This document shows positions 1 through 12,540 of a DNA stretch of 64,000 nt, one piece after another. The position numbers were made by a program, and so were the translations under genes. The DNA is from Selaginella moellendorffii (lineage: Eukaryota; Streptophyta; Lycopodiopsida; Selaginellales; Selaginellaceae). The notes beneath the pieces are model-generated. The model was given only the letters and a program-made list of their open reading frames with translations, did no database searches and was not told where the DNA came from. Positions within the stretch are counted from its first letter, which is position 1, and each line of letters opens with the position of its first letter. Where the stretch lies: NCBI RefSeq assembly GCF_000143415.4, contig NW_003314295.1:1434837-1498836 (forward strand). The letters are read 5' to 3'.

Positions 1-1412
1 GTGATATATACAACTGGTGATATACTTGGCTATCAATAAAAGTCAAATTAAGGAACATTTCCAATACCAAATTTAAATTTTCCATTATACTTTAGTCACT
101 TAACCACACCTTTGACCACTTAGAGGAGTCTCACTCACAACCTCTATAAATCCCATTCTAGACTTGGGGGTTTACTAGCTCCAAGAATGACATCCATGCC
201 ACTCACCTTTGCACTTGGTCCAAGTGCTCCATGTGTCTGATCCTATAACCAACACCCAAAAGTACCACTGACATATCAACTTGTTATGCCTATTCACCTT
301 TGTCACACCAGTAATCTAACACCACCTACATCATAGTCCCATCTCTCAAAGACTAGGCCATTCATCTAAGAGTGATCATCCCAAATCCACTTCTTAGCAT
401 CCTTAGGATGCCTGCAAACATGGGGAACAATTTTCCCCAATATCCTTTTTTCGTCCCCATCAAGTCCTTTTCTATCCATGGCTGTGTTTGTCAACATTGC
501 CATTGGGTCAAAGCCTACAAGCCCGACCACTAAGTCCCATTGTCCTTTGGGACTTCCTCACCATGTGACAATATCCTTAGTCATTACATTAAAGGATTGC
601 TCCTCTTTCTTTTCCACAGTCTAGGACTTTGGGACAACATTTCGGAACACCATGGCTCTACATATGCCTCATGGGTACTCTCCCCACCTTCTGCCTTTGG
701 GTGCTCTAGCCATGGGGCTAGAGTAAAGTTCCATTAAGCCACACTAGGTATCTAAGTAGGTAGTGCCACCCACGCTTGGATTGGGAGCATCGACCATTCG
801 ATCTTTCAGAGGAGCTAGAGTTAGCTCTTAAACACTTCACCAAGCTATCTTGCTTGTTTGTCTGTATTCACTCTAGCTTTAGATTCCTCAGTGGATATAT
901 CCTCACCCAATACATGGGCATAGTTTTTTTGGGTCACACTGACCTTTCTTGGCCAAACTAGATCCATTAAGGTCTAACCCTTACACTCTCCTTATTATAC
1001 TTTTGGAACCCTCTGTAGCCCCCTTGCCCCCCGCTCAGGGGACAATTGCTTTGGGCTTTCACCTAACAGCTTGTTTTAGTATTCAAACTCGAACTCGGGC
1101 TTGGACTCGGACTCCATCTTAGGTCCATCTCAGACTCCATCTCGGACTTCATCTCAGACTCCATCTCAAGTCCATCTTAGACTTTTCCATGTATCATGTG
1201 TTGATCCTCTTGTGTCCCTTTTCTAGATACTCATTTACTACTTGCTTCATCCTCATTCCTCAAGTATTTCGTTAGGAGTTCTACTTCCACTCTTGACTAT
1301 CCAAGTCAAAGCTTTTAGTCCAAATGTATTTCTCTCATTTGGCTTCCATTTCAGCCACTACTACATGGCACCCTTTTGGCTCCACTTTTGGGGCTTTAGA
1401 TTTGTGTCTCAC
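1..1412 (-). repeat. Decayed LTR of a gypsy-like retrotransposon, minus orientation
   Basis: From about position 78 to 1412 this stretch is collinear with 43780-45440, the LTR region of the gypsy element further right, but is heavily mutated, mostly C to T and G to A. Shared landmarks are the 'ttttccatt.tactttagtcac' start, the 'ctttgggctttcacc' core near 1048-1063, the runs of 'gactccatctc' near 1100-1180 and the 'catgtgttg' segment near 1194. A primer-binding-site-like complement (ccaataccaaattt, 53-66) suggests the element body lay to the left, outside the window. Small ORFs here are shadows. Confidence 0.75.
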
Positions 1413-2829
1413 ATATTGAGAGAAGCAAGCAGGGTTTTCAGCATTATCTTATCAAGATCAAAGGTCTATATGTTGGAGGTGTTAATGATATGGCTCTCTA
1501 TAAGTATGATTCAAATTACAGTGACGTAATGAAGCCTCAAGAAATGCTTGCTCTGAAGCTATCAAAGATGATCAAGTTATCACTAGCAGACTACACTCTC
1601 AAGTTGCAACTAACAAGTGAGATTGAACTTTTTTTGGAAGAAGAAAATGGCAGAAGTACCTGTGAGCTTGAGAGTGCTATCCTAGAAGGAAAAGCATTTT
1701 TGGGCCAGGTGCTCAAGTGGTATAAGAACAAGCTGAAAGAGAACTTGGAGGAGTAGAGATTTAAGGCTGGTAAGCTGCTTCAGCCTGGAGTCTAATCCAA
1801 GGTGGCAGAGATTCAAATATGAGATGATAGAAGACTTGAAATACAAAGTAGGTAGGGGAAAAATAGTGTGTTTCATTTCTGCTTAAAATTAAGATGGAAT
1901 CTGAGTGCACTATGATCTTATAACAAAACAAAACAAGACTATACAGCAAGTTCTAAAGCTATATTTTTTATTAGAATATATACTTTATTATGCTGGTGCT
2001 ATTCTTGCTTTTGTATATATTATATCTGATCTATTAGTTTCTTATAACGTGTATTATTTGTATGTATCCTTCTTTCTCCATCATTGTTTGAAGTGGTTCT
2101 TCATATCGATAGTCAATATTGAAATCTCCTATAATTATCATTGGTATTTTATTATCTATTTTTTGCATATAGTTATGTAGTTGTTATATGAATATTTGTA
2201 TATTTGTTATGGGTTTTCTATGTATATTCTGTATTTGTATTTGCTTTTGATTTTTCTTTAGTGATATATGCCATTGTTTGTGTTTTGAAATTTCTCTAAT
2301 TTACAGTCATTTATATGCAATATTGCTATATGTGGGGTTGTTCATTATATATGATTTATATTCATTATAAAATAAGTCCTCATATGTTTGTTTTTACTTC
2401 TTGCATACATATTATATTTGATATTAATAATTGTGAATCACTCTTTATATCTTCTTGATGTGCTATAGGTGATGTTGTATTTAGAACTTGTATAATTGCT
2501 TGGTTAGTTATTTTCTCTTCTTGTAAATCTACTAAATCAATTTGCCATTATTGTCATTCTTATTATTTCTTTAGCTGCATCTTTATTAATTTTATGTTTA
2601 ATTGGTCTATATTGATGTATACCTTTTTAGTTTTTATGTTCTTTTGATAATGTTGTTATGCTTATTCTCAATATTTTGTTTTATATGTGCAATATCCTAA
2701 TTTTTTTACTGTTAATTCTTGAGTTTTATGTTGTTTTACTGTTGATTCTTGAGTTTTATATATCATTCTTCCTGCACATGGTTGTATTGGAAATTAGTTT
2801 CTACTTATAACATGATTTGGTTTTTAGTA
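1413..2829. other. AT-rich DNA without a recognisable gene; one short ORF
   Basis: Most of this interval is T-rich, low-complexity sequence. The only notable ORF is 1490-1756 (+), 88 codons beginning MALYKYDSNYSDV and ending KENLEE. It is lysine- and glutamate-rich and possibly helical. It may be extendable upstream to a pyrimidine-AG acceptor near 1441. I do not recognise the family; it could be a host exon fragment stranded between repeats or chance. No promoter, RNA gene or repeat boundary could be placed in the rest. Confidence 0.3.
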
Positions 2830-5800
2830 ATATTTATTACTCTTGTTGTGAGTGCTTGGAATAAGGAAATGGAATACAAAAATGTGCATAGCCCAAAAAC
2901 CCTAGCTTATATACATGAGCGAGTGGTTTGGCTTGAAACTAATATAACAGCTATCACTACACTAATATTAGTATACCACATAATAGTTGTATATTTGGAC
3001 CTCACATCATCCCCTCTTCTTGGATGGATAGAAGACAATCAGAGTTTTCTCAATGGACAGGTCAGGATTTGATAGAACATTAGGAGGAGGTAGCGATGGA
3101 TCTATAAGTTGTGTTAGTTGTTCCTGATCCCTTTGCATGAAGCGTTTTAACTGTTATATATACATAATTTTTGGAGGATCTGCTTGTTAAACATCATGTT
3201 GAACCTCATAAACTTGTGATCCAACTTACTACAACACAATATGGTCCCTTCCACTAAACAAGGAGCCCCTTAAATAAACCACATACCATAAGATTGGGAA
3301 AATGAACTAACACTATGTTATCCATTTTATACTTTGTAGGTGGACAATAATAAAACTTGTAATACCATTGTTGTCCCACTTTTACATAGCCTAGATGTTT
3401 AGTCCAAACATCCAAGTTGTCAATACCTCTTTCAAATCTATAAACACATTCAAAGTCCATAAACTAGATGAAAGATGATATTAATGACTTTAATAATACT
3501 TGCAATGGTTCAGTGCGATCAGAAAAATAATCAATAAAATGACTAAGATATTGCACCTTGCTCATGAAACATTGTACACCATTCACACATATCAAAGTAA
3601 AGAACTTTAAAACAACCACAAGTTTGTTATGATCAACTTGTATAAGAAAGACGGTATCCAAGATAAGTTATGTCCTTGGACCCAAACATGCATGTCAACC
3701 ACTTCAACTTTAAACAAACTTCCTATAACTAATCAAAAACCTTACGAATATCACAAATGTGTTCCTCCCATATCCCCTCCAAATGAATCAAGACATCATT
3801 GATGAAATCAGCAGTCACTTTCGGTATATCACAAAGAACTTCCTTTATCATCCACTAAAAAGTTCCTGGAGCATTATTCAAACCAAACGGCATCACCAAT
3901 AACTTGTACAAAAAGCAGTTTTAGGAATATCTTTCTCGGCCATTGACACTTACCAATACCTAAAAGCAATATCTAATTTAGTGAACCAACAACTTCCTAG
4001 AATATCCAAGAGTTTAGCAATGTGAGGAAGAGGGTACACATCCGGGATTGTCAATTTGCTTAATAAATGATAGTTGATGTAAAAACAAATACTCCTATTA
4101 CACTTTATTACAAAATGAGATTCACATGCCCAAAGACTCCATGACTTTCCAATAACACCCTTTCTAACATTTCTTTGATGTTTACATGTAAAATCTTAGA
4201 CTCTTTTAGTGATCAACAACTAATAGCAACCTTAATTGGACGAGCATCCCCAATTGGAATAGGATGACATATTGCAATTTTAGCCCCAAATGACAGGTTG
4301 AATTCAAAGAGATCAACATACTCCTTTATGAGCCAATCACCTGTTGCAACACAAAAACCATTAGAAGGATCGGAAGAGGGAATAAAAAAACAAGGTAGAA
4401 ACATAGAAGGAAGTAATGGAGAGACAAAAGTGATGAAAGCAGAGGTAAAAATAAAAACACAAAAAGGAATAGAAATGAGAGAGGAATGGAAGAAATATAA
4501 AAAAGTATAAAATAAAGGGAAGAAGCCTTATGGTCACATTTGGCATGATTATGCCTCAACTAATCCATATTAAGAATGATGTCAAAAGCTTGACTTGGCA
4601 TCACTTGTAATAACTGCAGCTCAACTCAAGACACGCACAACTAGATCCACCTTATCTCTTGCGTATGCGCGTGTATAGCCATTGCCATAAAGAATAAAAT
4701 TGGCTCTGTTGCACAATACAAATGTAAACAACAATATATACTAATAGGCCAAGCTATATCAACAAACACAAAGAGAATAATAAGAAATCTTTTGTTATAA
4801 AAATGAGGTTCTACTTGCACGATTCCTTATTTCCCAAAAGCATCTCGGTGTCTAGACCTTTTACTACAACGGCACCAATAGGATATTGTTGATGCTAAAG
4901 TCTCCACTTAAGAAATGAAGCTCACCAATCCGGAAAATACCAATAACGCTAATAAATGTGACCAACTTCATCATATGTTTAACAGTGGATATCACAGCCA
5001 TAACCATATTCTTGCCCTTATCTTTAAACTTGGGCAGCAATAGCATTAACCTCAACATCAACCTCTATTGGAACAAGATCATTTCCCACATAAAGTGGAG
5101 CTAGAGGATGTGCAACAAAAAGTGGAAAAAGCAATGTCTTATAACGTTGTGCTAAGTGAAGAGTATTGTCAAAAGTGGCATGTGTAAGTCCTACAAAATC
5201 TTGTTGAAATGCTAGTTATAACATTCTCAATTTGATCCACTCTGACATATTTTGCTCTGCACAAAAAAATAAGTTTCGGAAATGAATGCTAAATTGCATC
5301 ATGGATTCAAATGGCCCTTAACAAAAACGATGCAATTGTTGGAAGGCATCATCATAATCATCGGCATGGCCAAATGCATGTTTGAAGATATATGAGAGAA
5401 TGCTCTAATCCTCATGAATGTCTGTGCTAAAACCATTGTACCATTGCAATGCCGTCTTTTGAAGACACGTGGGAAATTCATACAAACGCTGAGCATTATC
5501 CCAAAAATAATATATGGCAATCACTATAAATTGATCAAACCAAAGGTACACATTATCCCCACTCCCATAGAAGCAGTTTGGCTAGATACAAGGATTGACA
5601 GCAAGAATAAGAGGAGCTATACCAGAAAAAAAGAGAAGAAATGGAAAGAGATATAGGACATCTAAATGATACAAAAGCTAAATTTAAACTCAAATCTAAG
5701 CACTTTTTAAGGATAATAAAAGTTACATTTCTCCTCCCACTAATGTGAGTGCATGGAATATAGAAATGTGCAAATCAATTAACCCAAAAAACATAAAGGA

Positions 5801-6200
5801 TTGAGTGGTCCAGATTGAAATTAATCTAACAGTAATCAAAATCCCATTACGCTAATATTCATTATAGCCGTCCACTTGGATATTTGATTAGTTCAAAAAC
5901 TTTAGGTTATATATAGGGTGAAATCAATTTGATAACTATCAAAATCCCACTATAATAATAATAATATATAAGTGTATATTTAACCTAAGAACTCTAACTT
6001 ATATACATGTGCGAGTGGTCCAAATTGAAACCAATATAATAGCTATTAAAATCCCACTACATTAATAATATAATTTATAAATAGAATTGAGTGGTTTAGA
6101 TCAAAATTAACTATCAAAATCCTATTATTCTAATAAGTATCATACATTTAATAACTTTTTATAATATATTGAATAACTATTTGAATTAGTTTATTCTTAT
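2830..6200 (-). mobile_element. Old, degenerate gypsy-type LTR retrotransposon
   Basis: Related sequence occurs at 2830-3010 and 5725-5890 (shared: gagtgc.tggaata, aaatgtgca, gagtggt...ttgaaa) and flanks a decayed pol on the minus strand. This fits two LTR remnants. Pol order read on the minus strand is protease (about 4620-4530), reverse transcriptase (about 4200-3700) and an integrase C-terminal tail (about 3350-3250), correct for a gypsy element. The right LTR side (5740-6160) contains about four diverged copies of a ~100-bp unit with the motif 'aaaatcccactac'. All frames carry stops, so the element is dead. A pararetrovirus-like origin of the RT cannot be excluded without a search. Confidence 0.6.
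3250..4620 (-). pseudogene. Gypsy pol remnant (protease, RT, integrase tail)
   Basis: Minus-strand translation near 3900-3850 gives LLVMPFGLNNAPGTF followed by a stop, the RT 'MPFGLxNAPxTF' motif. Just downstream, ADFINDVLIHLEG corresponds to the YxDDxL active-site region but has lost the DD pair. Near 4600-4540 FDIILNMD, a stop, then LRHNHA matches the conserved 'DIILGMDWL..NHA' after the protease. Near 3330-3250 IVLVHFPNLMVCGLFKGLLV matches the integrase C-terminal tail of gypsy elements. Stops and missing segments between these islands show a non-functional, internally deleted copy. Confidence 0.6.
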
Positions 6201-7536
6201 GTAAATTCAGTCGCTTAAATAAATAACTAATATACATAAATAGTCTCATGAATCTTTTTCAAAGTATAATCTTGATTATTTACTGATTATTATTTTTAAT
6301 TCAGTCCACTAAAAAATTGATTCTGAATGCTTTACACTGTTGATGTTAAAACTTGAATCTAATGTGATTAAAATACTCATATTTAAACTGTTGAAGCCTT
6401 GCCAAAATTGTACTTAAATATATTTTCTTCTCAACCCACACGTAAGATCAAAAGAGAACATATAATACATATACTACTTATATAGCGGGATCACAATGTG
6501 GGGATATTTGGATTTGGAACTTCTTACTTCCAACTCTTCTTGGACTGGCATAGCAATGTCTTGCCAACATCTCTATATTTGCATCCTAGACCTATGAACC
6601 ATCTCGAACGTTTAGTGCAGCTAGCGTAACTGGATCATTCATGTTATCTTTGTCAGTTTCTTCACATCTTCCAAAGCCTTGGGTTATGGGACGCTGCCCT
6701 AGAAGAATGCAAATGCTTGATCCGTCTGCACTTAACAATACTCACTCACTTAGCACCATGAACAGATGTGAAGTGACCTGGATGTGATAAGCTGGTGGGG
6801 ATGGTCATGGTGGTGATCAAATGAAAGTGGGAATTGTTTTCCATTTTTGTTGGAATTTTAAAAGTGCAAAAAAGGAAATCAGTGTCACTGTTGTTTAGTT
6901 TTCTTGATAATTAGCAACAGCATTTCTATATCCATCATGTTTTGTCACCAAGGAAAATACGCGAGATCAGCTGACGCAGCTAAATTGGCATCTTTCTTCC
7001 CCGGATTCCTTGTTTTAAAAGCCCGTCTCGTCTTTCCTTCGATTGTAATGCTAACTTATCGAATCCGATCGGTGGCAAGCCACGCATAGGGACAAAACAC
7101 AAACCACTGTTGAGAAATGTAGGAAAAGAGAAAGAAACATCTTTCTTGGAAGAACGCGATATGGAATACGAGTAAATGCCCCCTGTCTTTACTAACAGCT
7201 GCATCCACGGAAGCAGATGCCAAAGGCAAAGGTGGAGTTAACGGGGAACAAAACGCTATTGAAAATCGAAAAAAAAATTAGTGTTTACAAGGAGCTAAAA
7301 GACGAGCTTTACCAGATACCCACGCGTAATTCACCACATTAGCGACACATTCCTCTTCTCTGCTTCTGTCTCGCATGCTGCGTCCTCTCCCTTGCTCCAG
7401 AGATCCTTTCATCCTTTCCTGCCAATATATTACGACGCAGGCATTTAGTCTTCCAAATCCCGTGCTACTCTTACCTTGAGAGCGTAAGAGGGTAGCCAAG
7501 CTCACAGGAACAAACCAGGAAGACGATTGGAAAAGA
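6200..7536. other. Intergenic region upstream of the ERF gene
   Basis: No coding region is supported here. Base composition changes from AT-rich repeat debris (to about 6500) to more balanced sequence toward 7000-7536, consistent with leaving repeat DNA and entering the promoter and 5' UTR of the ERF gene. Short ORFs on both strands have no recognisable similarity. No unambiguous TATA box was assigned. Confidence 0.4.
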
Positions 7537-8775
7537 ATGAGGACGCAGCAGCAGCAGCAGCTTTTCGGGGATGATCATAACAGCGAGAGCTGCGTCTACG
7601 ATCCACCAGCAGCGGAAGGATCCTTGAGGTTCCAGATCTCATTGCGGTCCAAAGCAGGCTTGTTACCGCCACCACCTGAAGCAATGAATCACGGGGTTTT
7701 AAAACAGGAGCCAGAAGTAGAGCAGGAACGAGAGCAGTACCTTGTGGCCCCAGGCAGCAAACAGCAGCAGCAGCAGCAGCAGCCGCAGCAGCAAACAAGT
7801 CGATCCTTGCCATCGCCACCGGGGATCAAGAACAGGAAGAAGTTCGTTGGAGTGAGACAACGCCCGTCTGGTCGCTGGGTGGCGGAGATCAAGGACACCA
7901 CCCAGAAAATCCGGCTGTGGCTGGGGACCTTCAATACTGCCGAGGATGCTGCTCGAGCTTACGACGAGGCTGCCTGTTTGCTCCGGGGCACAAACACCAG
8001 GACCAACTTCATCAACACAGCTCCCGCTTCAGACGCATCGGCTCTTCCTTCCAAGGCCGCGAAGATGCTTCTCTTCCACCGTGGTTCCACACCCAGTAGC
8101 TCTACCACTGGCTCGTCTGCTGCTGAGAAGCTGCTCGATTTCTCCAGGCCGAAGAGAACTGCTGCTGTCGGTGATAAGAGTGTCAGCTGCTTTCTTCCTC
8201 CACCGAAAAAAATCTGTAGCTCGCTGGCACCCAGCAGCAGGCAGCAGCAGCAGCAGCAGGACGGCATCTTGGGATCGGAATTCACTGCCGAAGGCAGTGG
8301 CTTCTACAATCCTAGCTCCGGCCTGTACTCCCTGTCCTCCTCCAGTACCTCACACTATGTAAACTCGGAGGACCTGTCGAGCGTTGAATCGGCATTTGAC
8401 ATCTACTCGGGATTTCCTCAGTCATTCGACGAGATTCCGCTGCTGGAAAGCTGCTGCAGCAACAGTGTTGACGCTTGCATGAACAGTAACGTTGCAAACG
8501 TCAGCCTTGGTGTTGAGCAGCAACAGGTCCAGAAAGGTTTCTATGAGAGGCAAAATTCGGCTTCTCTGAATCAGGGGAACAGCGGCCAAGATTGTTGTCT
8601 CATGTTGGGAGCAACTTCTTCTTCCATGATGTCTTCTCCGAGCTTGTCGTTGCCTCCCTCGTTTTATTCTCAGAGATCGTCCGCATGGAAGCAGCAAAAA
8701 CAGGAACCAGAACCCACCGGAAACGAGAATCAGGAGTGTTTATGGGATCTCACCCCTCTCTGCACTGTGAACTAG
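7537..8775 (+). CDS. AP2/ERF transcription factor, RAP2.11/ERN-like
   Basis: Intronless 412-codon gene for a nuclear DNA-binding protein. One AP2/ERF domain lies at about residues 102-159: [18 protein letters not shown] forms the beta-sheet that contacts GCC-box-like DNA, and [18 protein letters not shown] forms the helix with the RAYD element, followed by [11 protein letters not shown]. The [12 protein letters not shown] and TRTNF signatures resemble the RAP2.11/ERN branch of ERF proteins; this assignment is from memory of the family. Polyglutamine tracts occur before the domain (residues 4-8, 76-88) and after it (about 237-242), encoded by CAG runs. The C-terminus is serine-rich and ends ECLWDLTPL, a possible activation motif. 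The first ATG of the open frame was taken as start. Direct targets cannot be inferred. Confidence 0.93.
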   Translation: MRTQQQQQLFGDDHNSESCVYDPPAAEGSLRFQISLRSKAGLLPPPPEAMNHGVLKQEPEVEQEREQYLVAPGSKQQQQQQQPQQQTSRSLPSPPGIKNRKKFVGVRQRPSGRWVAEIKDTTQKIRLWLGTFNTAEDAARAYDEAACLLRGTNTRTNFINTAPASDASALPSKAAKMLLFHRGSTPSSSTTGSSAAEKLLDFSRPKRTAAVGDKSVSCFLPPPKKICSSLAPSSRQQQQQQDGILGSEFTAEGSGFYNPSSGLYSLSSSSTSHYVNSEDLSSVESAFDIYSGFPQSFDEIPLLESCCSNSVDACMNSNVANVSLGVEQQQVQKGFYERQNSASLNQGNSGQDCCLMLGATSSSMMSSPSLSLPPSFYSQRSSAWKQQKQEPEPTGNENQECLWDLTPLCTVN

Positions 8776-10044
8776 GTACCACTGTGCCAGAAGTTGATCG
8801 TCAGTGGTCTGAGCGAGGAGATCCCATAAACACTTACAGCTCAATTAACCGATCAACAGGGTAGTTTTCGGAACCGCTCACACAGCAACTACAAGAGTGT
8901 TACAGTTAGCTGTGTATAAAGTTTTGAAACAAGAAACTACACCTGGAAATTTTACTTTTTATGCTCGCTTGAGTCACTTCGGCTTTGACATTGTGCTTCT
9001 GCTACTGGGGCAGTGCAATCTATTGCATTGTCTGGTGCAATAACTTGTTCGTTTTGTCGCCTCCATAGCTATCAAGTACCTGGGACGCTGCTGTCCATTT
9101 GACTCTGCTGAGAATCTGAATAAATCAAGCCCAGAAAAACTGAAGTTGTACCTTCGTGTTTACTATAGCTGGCAGTCCAGGATCACGTGAAAACTTCACT
9201 TCTGTAGTCCTTGATCCGGTCACAGCGCTCCTTTTTCAAAGCATACAAAGTTCCATGAAGGTACGCCTGCGCCTGAAACAGAAGAACTGTGCGCCTGCGT
9301 CAAAGCCCACACTACAAGAATCCAAGCAGCAATTCTCTGCGCTAACCTTTCTTGCTTGGACGTGGACAATCCTCACTTGTCTCTTTTGCTACTTCAAACG
9401 ATGCTAAGGAAAATGAAAAAGAAAACCAGCTAGCGACTTCACTCGTCCCTTTCTACATAGTGAGCGATTGCAACTTCAGTAGATACCTCTCACCTGCCCG
9501 CTGTGGCTGCATTTTCTTCCAAAAAGCCATGCTCTGCGCTCAAGGGAAAGGAACACTTGCATTTTTTGTTATTCTTTGCGCCATCTCCCAAGGCATCTGT
9601 TCAGCCAAACACGTCAGTGGAAAACAACGACAGAAAAAGCTCATTTCTCTCACCTGCATTTGCATCTTTCGCAATAACCAGCGCACTTGCATCGTGTCCT
9701 CTGTGTGGCCATAGTCACAAACCTTTAACCCCGCTGCAAGACCATTGTTGCAAAGACAATACTTTTAAGTCCAACAGGACAAAAAATGTAAGAAAATACC
9801 AACCGCGGCGACAAAAATCAACGTCAGCTGCGTGGGGTACGAAGTATTCCTCCCAGTTACGTCGCGATAAGATGGCTGCATCAAAGCCAAGCTGTGCACT
9901 GACGGACGAATATGGAAACGCTTAAGTCGTTGTTGATAGCTTTTCCCTTGGAACAAGCGAAGAGTACCCAGTATTGGGGCAGCAATCAATGTGTGATCTT
10001 CTCGATTCATTTGCTTCCATCAATCTTCTTCGTGGGATCAAAGA
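8776..10044. other. ERF 3' flank and purine permease upstream region
   Basis: No gene is supported. The first few hundred bases after the ERF stop presumably hold its 3' UTR. ORFs of 80-140 codons in all frames (for example 9503-9925, +) have unremarkable composition, no recognisable motif and overlap one another. The last ~60 bases share 'tccatcaatcttcttc..gggatcaa' with the sequence upstream of the second permease copy, so this leader was included in the tandem duplication. Confidence 0.45.
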
Positions 10045-11277
10045 ATGGACAGCAACACCGCCGTGGAGATGTCTCTGATCGTTAACAGCAACGACAGCAG
10101 TAAGTAAAAAGAAAATCCTGTGCTCGATCCAAATCTTACCTTTGTTCTTTGATTCACATCCACAGCAGCTGCCGCTACCGGACCTATCGCTGCCACTCCA
10201 CCCGCGAGCAAATTCTTTCTCCACGACTCGAAATTCCGGCGATTCCTAGTCTCCAAGCCGCTCGAGACCCTGCGATCCAAATCCCGGCTCCACTGGCTGC
10301 TCCTCTCGCTCAGCATCCTTTCGATGCTGACCGGGATGATCGCCGGGCAGCTGCTCACGCGATTCTACTTCGCGGCCGGGGGATCTCGCAAGTGGCTCTC
10401 GACATGGCTCCAAACGTCGGGATGGCCGCTGCTGGCGGTGGCCACTGGATCGATCTACTGGAAGCGCGGCATCAAGCTCACGCCGCTCACCCCGGCGCTC
10501 GCCGCGACCTACATCGCACTGGGATTTCTTGGAGCCCTAGATAATTTCATGTATGCCTATGGCCTGGCATACCTCCCGGCCTCCACGAATGGCCTCCTCT
10601 CCTCCAGCCAGCTCGCATTCAATGCGATCTTCGCGCTGATCATCACGCGCCAGAGGATCAATCCCTTCGGGTGGAACGCGATCGTGCTGGTGAGCAGCGC
10701 CGCCATGATCTTGGCGCTTCACTCCGACGATGAGAAGCTCCCGGGCGTGACGAGGAAGGAGGTCGTCCTGGGCTACGTGATGACGATCGGCGCCGCGGCG
10801 CTGTTTGGATTGCTCTACCCTCTCATCGAGCTTGCAATCCGGAAATTTCTCACCAGATCGAGCGACGGCGGCGCCGCCGCCGTCGTGTTGGAGATGCAAA
10901 CCCTGCTCTCGCTCATCTCCACCGCGGTGGCCAGCGTCGCCATGGCGATCAACCACGATTTCCTGGCGATCCCGGGCGAGTCGCGGCGATTCAAGGCCGG
11001 CGCTGCGAGCTACTACCTCACGCTCGTCTCCACCGCCGTGTCGTGGCAATTCGCATTCTTGGGAACGCTGGGGATAATCTTCCTCTCCTCGTCGCTGCTC
11101 GCGGGCGTGATTTTGGCGCTCGCGATTCCCATCGGCTCCATATTCGCGGTCATCTTCTTTGGCGATAGCTTCGGCGGCGTCAAGATCATGTCCATGCTGC
11201 TCTCGCTCTGGGGATTTGTGTCTTACACCTTTGGCGGATACGTGGACATGAAGAAGGCTTCCAAGTTGGAGCCCTAA
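10045..11277 (+). CDS. Purine permease (PUP) family transporter, copy 1
   Basis: Two-exon gene: 10045-10099 joined to about 10166-11277, giving roughly 388 residues. The start is the ATG opening MDSNTAVEMSLIVN; the GTAAGT donor and CCACAG acceptor keep frame and restore a full N-terminus that a single-exon reading starting at 10324 would lose. The protein is a multi-pass membrane protein (about ten hydrophobic segments) of the drug/metabolite transporter superfamily. Diagnostic PUP motifs are LHWLLLSLSIL, WLSTWLQTSGWPLL, SSSQLAFNAIFALIITRQ and VSWQFAFLGTLG. Plant PUPs move purines, cytokinins or related bases across the plasma membrane or tonoplast by proton coupling; the substrate here is unknown. 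A close paralogue follows in tandem at 14253. Confidence 0.9.
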
Positions 11278-11369
11278 AATAAAGAATATTTTAGTTTTCG
11301 TCTTCTACCAAAGGAAAAAAATTAAGGATAAATATTCATTAGACCCCTAAAGAACACATCTTAAATCCA

Positions 11370-12540
11370 TACCAACACCAGCTTTTTGTCAAATCTAACA
11401 CTGTGTTTGCCACATTTTCGATTTAGGTTAGAAGCTTTTCGTTATGTTCACATAACAACATTACTCTTGCAGCTGCGTCACATGAGTTGGTTAGGATTTT
11501 ATACTTCATGTAAGTGTTATAAACAAGATCTAGGTGCTGATTAAATCCTTGATGTACTGCTCCAACTTCTGTAGGATGAGCGCCAAAATCACTCTTGCAA
11601 GCAATGACAAGGAGAGGAAGATTATCCACCAGCCTTCTCAAGAAAGCGAATTGACACGACATGGTGGTCATGAGGTAGTAGTTTGCAGCACAATCCCTTC
11701 ATCCATCCCTTCTCTCATCCCATGATGAGTAATTTTTAAAAATATATATATATATAAATAAATAAACCCAAAAAAGCTATTTGTCTTTTTTTCTTGGCCA
11801 TCATTAGATGTTTTCCTATTTATTTAGCTCTCCAGACTGTGGCATATTAGTTAACTAATTAGTTGCTGACTTAGTGTTCTCTAGAGATAGTCAAATTGAA
11901 CCCTGAGCTCTGACCTTCACCTTGGTCTGCCACCAAACGGCAAAGACAATCATCTAGGCAACCTATTTAAATCCTTTGGTTTCATGGGTTGTAACGAGAC
12001 CATGTAAACAGAATATAAATGAATGAATGAATGAAATATGTTAGACTTGGTGGTGGTCCTATATTTATTCACCCTCACTGGCAACTATTGCTTTATCATA
12101 CAACTTTTGCTTTTCTTTTTCTTGCTCCTTTCTTTTATTCCTTCATTATACTTGCTGCATGCTCCATATTTGTATATTAATTTCTAAGTATACCAGCATA
12201 CGATCAGTCTTTTCTATTTCTATCTATATGTTCTTCCTAGCTTTTTGTCAAATCTAAGATTTTACCTATCACTGTGTTTACATTTGCTCTTCCATTTTAA
12301 TCCTCATTTCTTATACCATGCCACACTGTCATTCTCGATTTAGGTTAGAAGCTCTAAGTGCTACTTCGTTGTGTTCACATAGCAACACACTTTTGCAGCT
12401 GCATCACATGAGTATATATTTGTTTGGATTTTACACTTCATGTAAGTATTACAAACAAGATCTAAAACAATATATAACATGTTATGTAATTGTATTGGTA
12501 CTGCTAAAATCCTTGGTGTATTGCCATTTTCAACTTCTAT
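11370..12540 (+). repeat. Direct repeat pair within the permease spacer
   Basis: Segments 11370-11590 and 12230-12540 are homologous in the same orientation. Shared stretches include 'agctttttgtcaaatct', 'cactgtgttt', 'gatttaggttagaagct', 'gcagctgc.tcacatgagt' and 'acacttcatgtaagt'. Each copy is about 220-310 bp with indels. The second copy lies inside the putative inverted-repeat element starting at 11827, so one copy may derive from the other during the rearrangement that made the tandem gene pair. Confidence 0.6.

Noticed and set aside
4213-4559. Overlapping hydrophobic ORFs on the minus strand (Phe/Leu-rich)
   Set aside because: They are translations of a purine-rich low-complexity stretch within the decayed gypsy element.
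7689-8697. Several ORFs on both strands overlapping the ERF gene
   Set aside because: They are frame shadows generated by CAG runs and GC-rich codons of the real gene.
9503-9925. 140-codon plus-strand ORF with a CPLCGH motif
   Set aside because: No domain, overlaps other ORFs in the ERF-permease spacer, composition like flanking non-coding DNA; the motif is too short to indicate a zinc finger.
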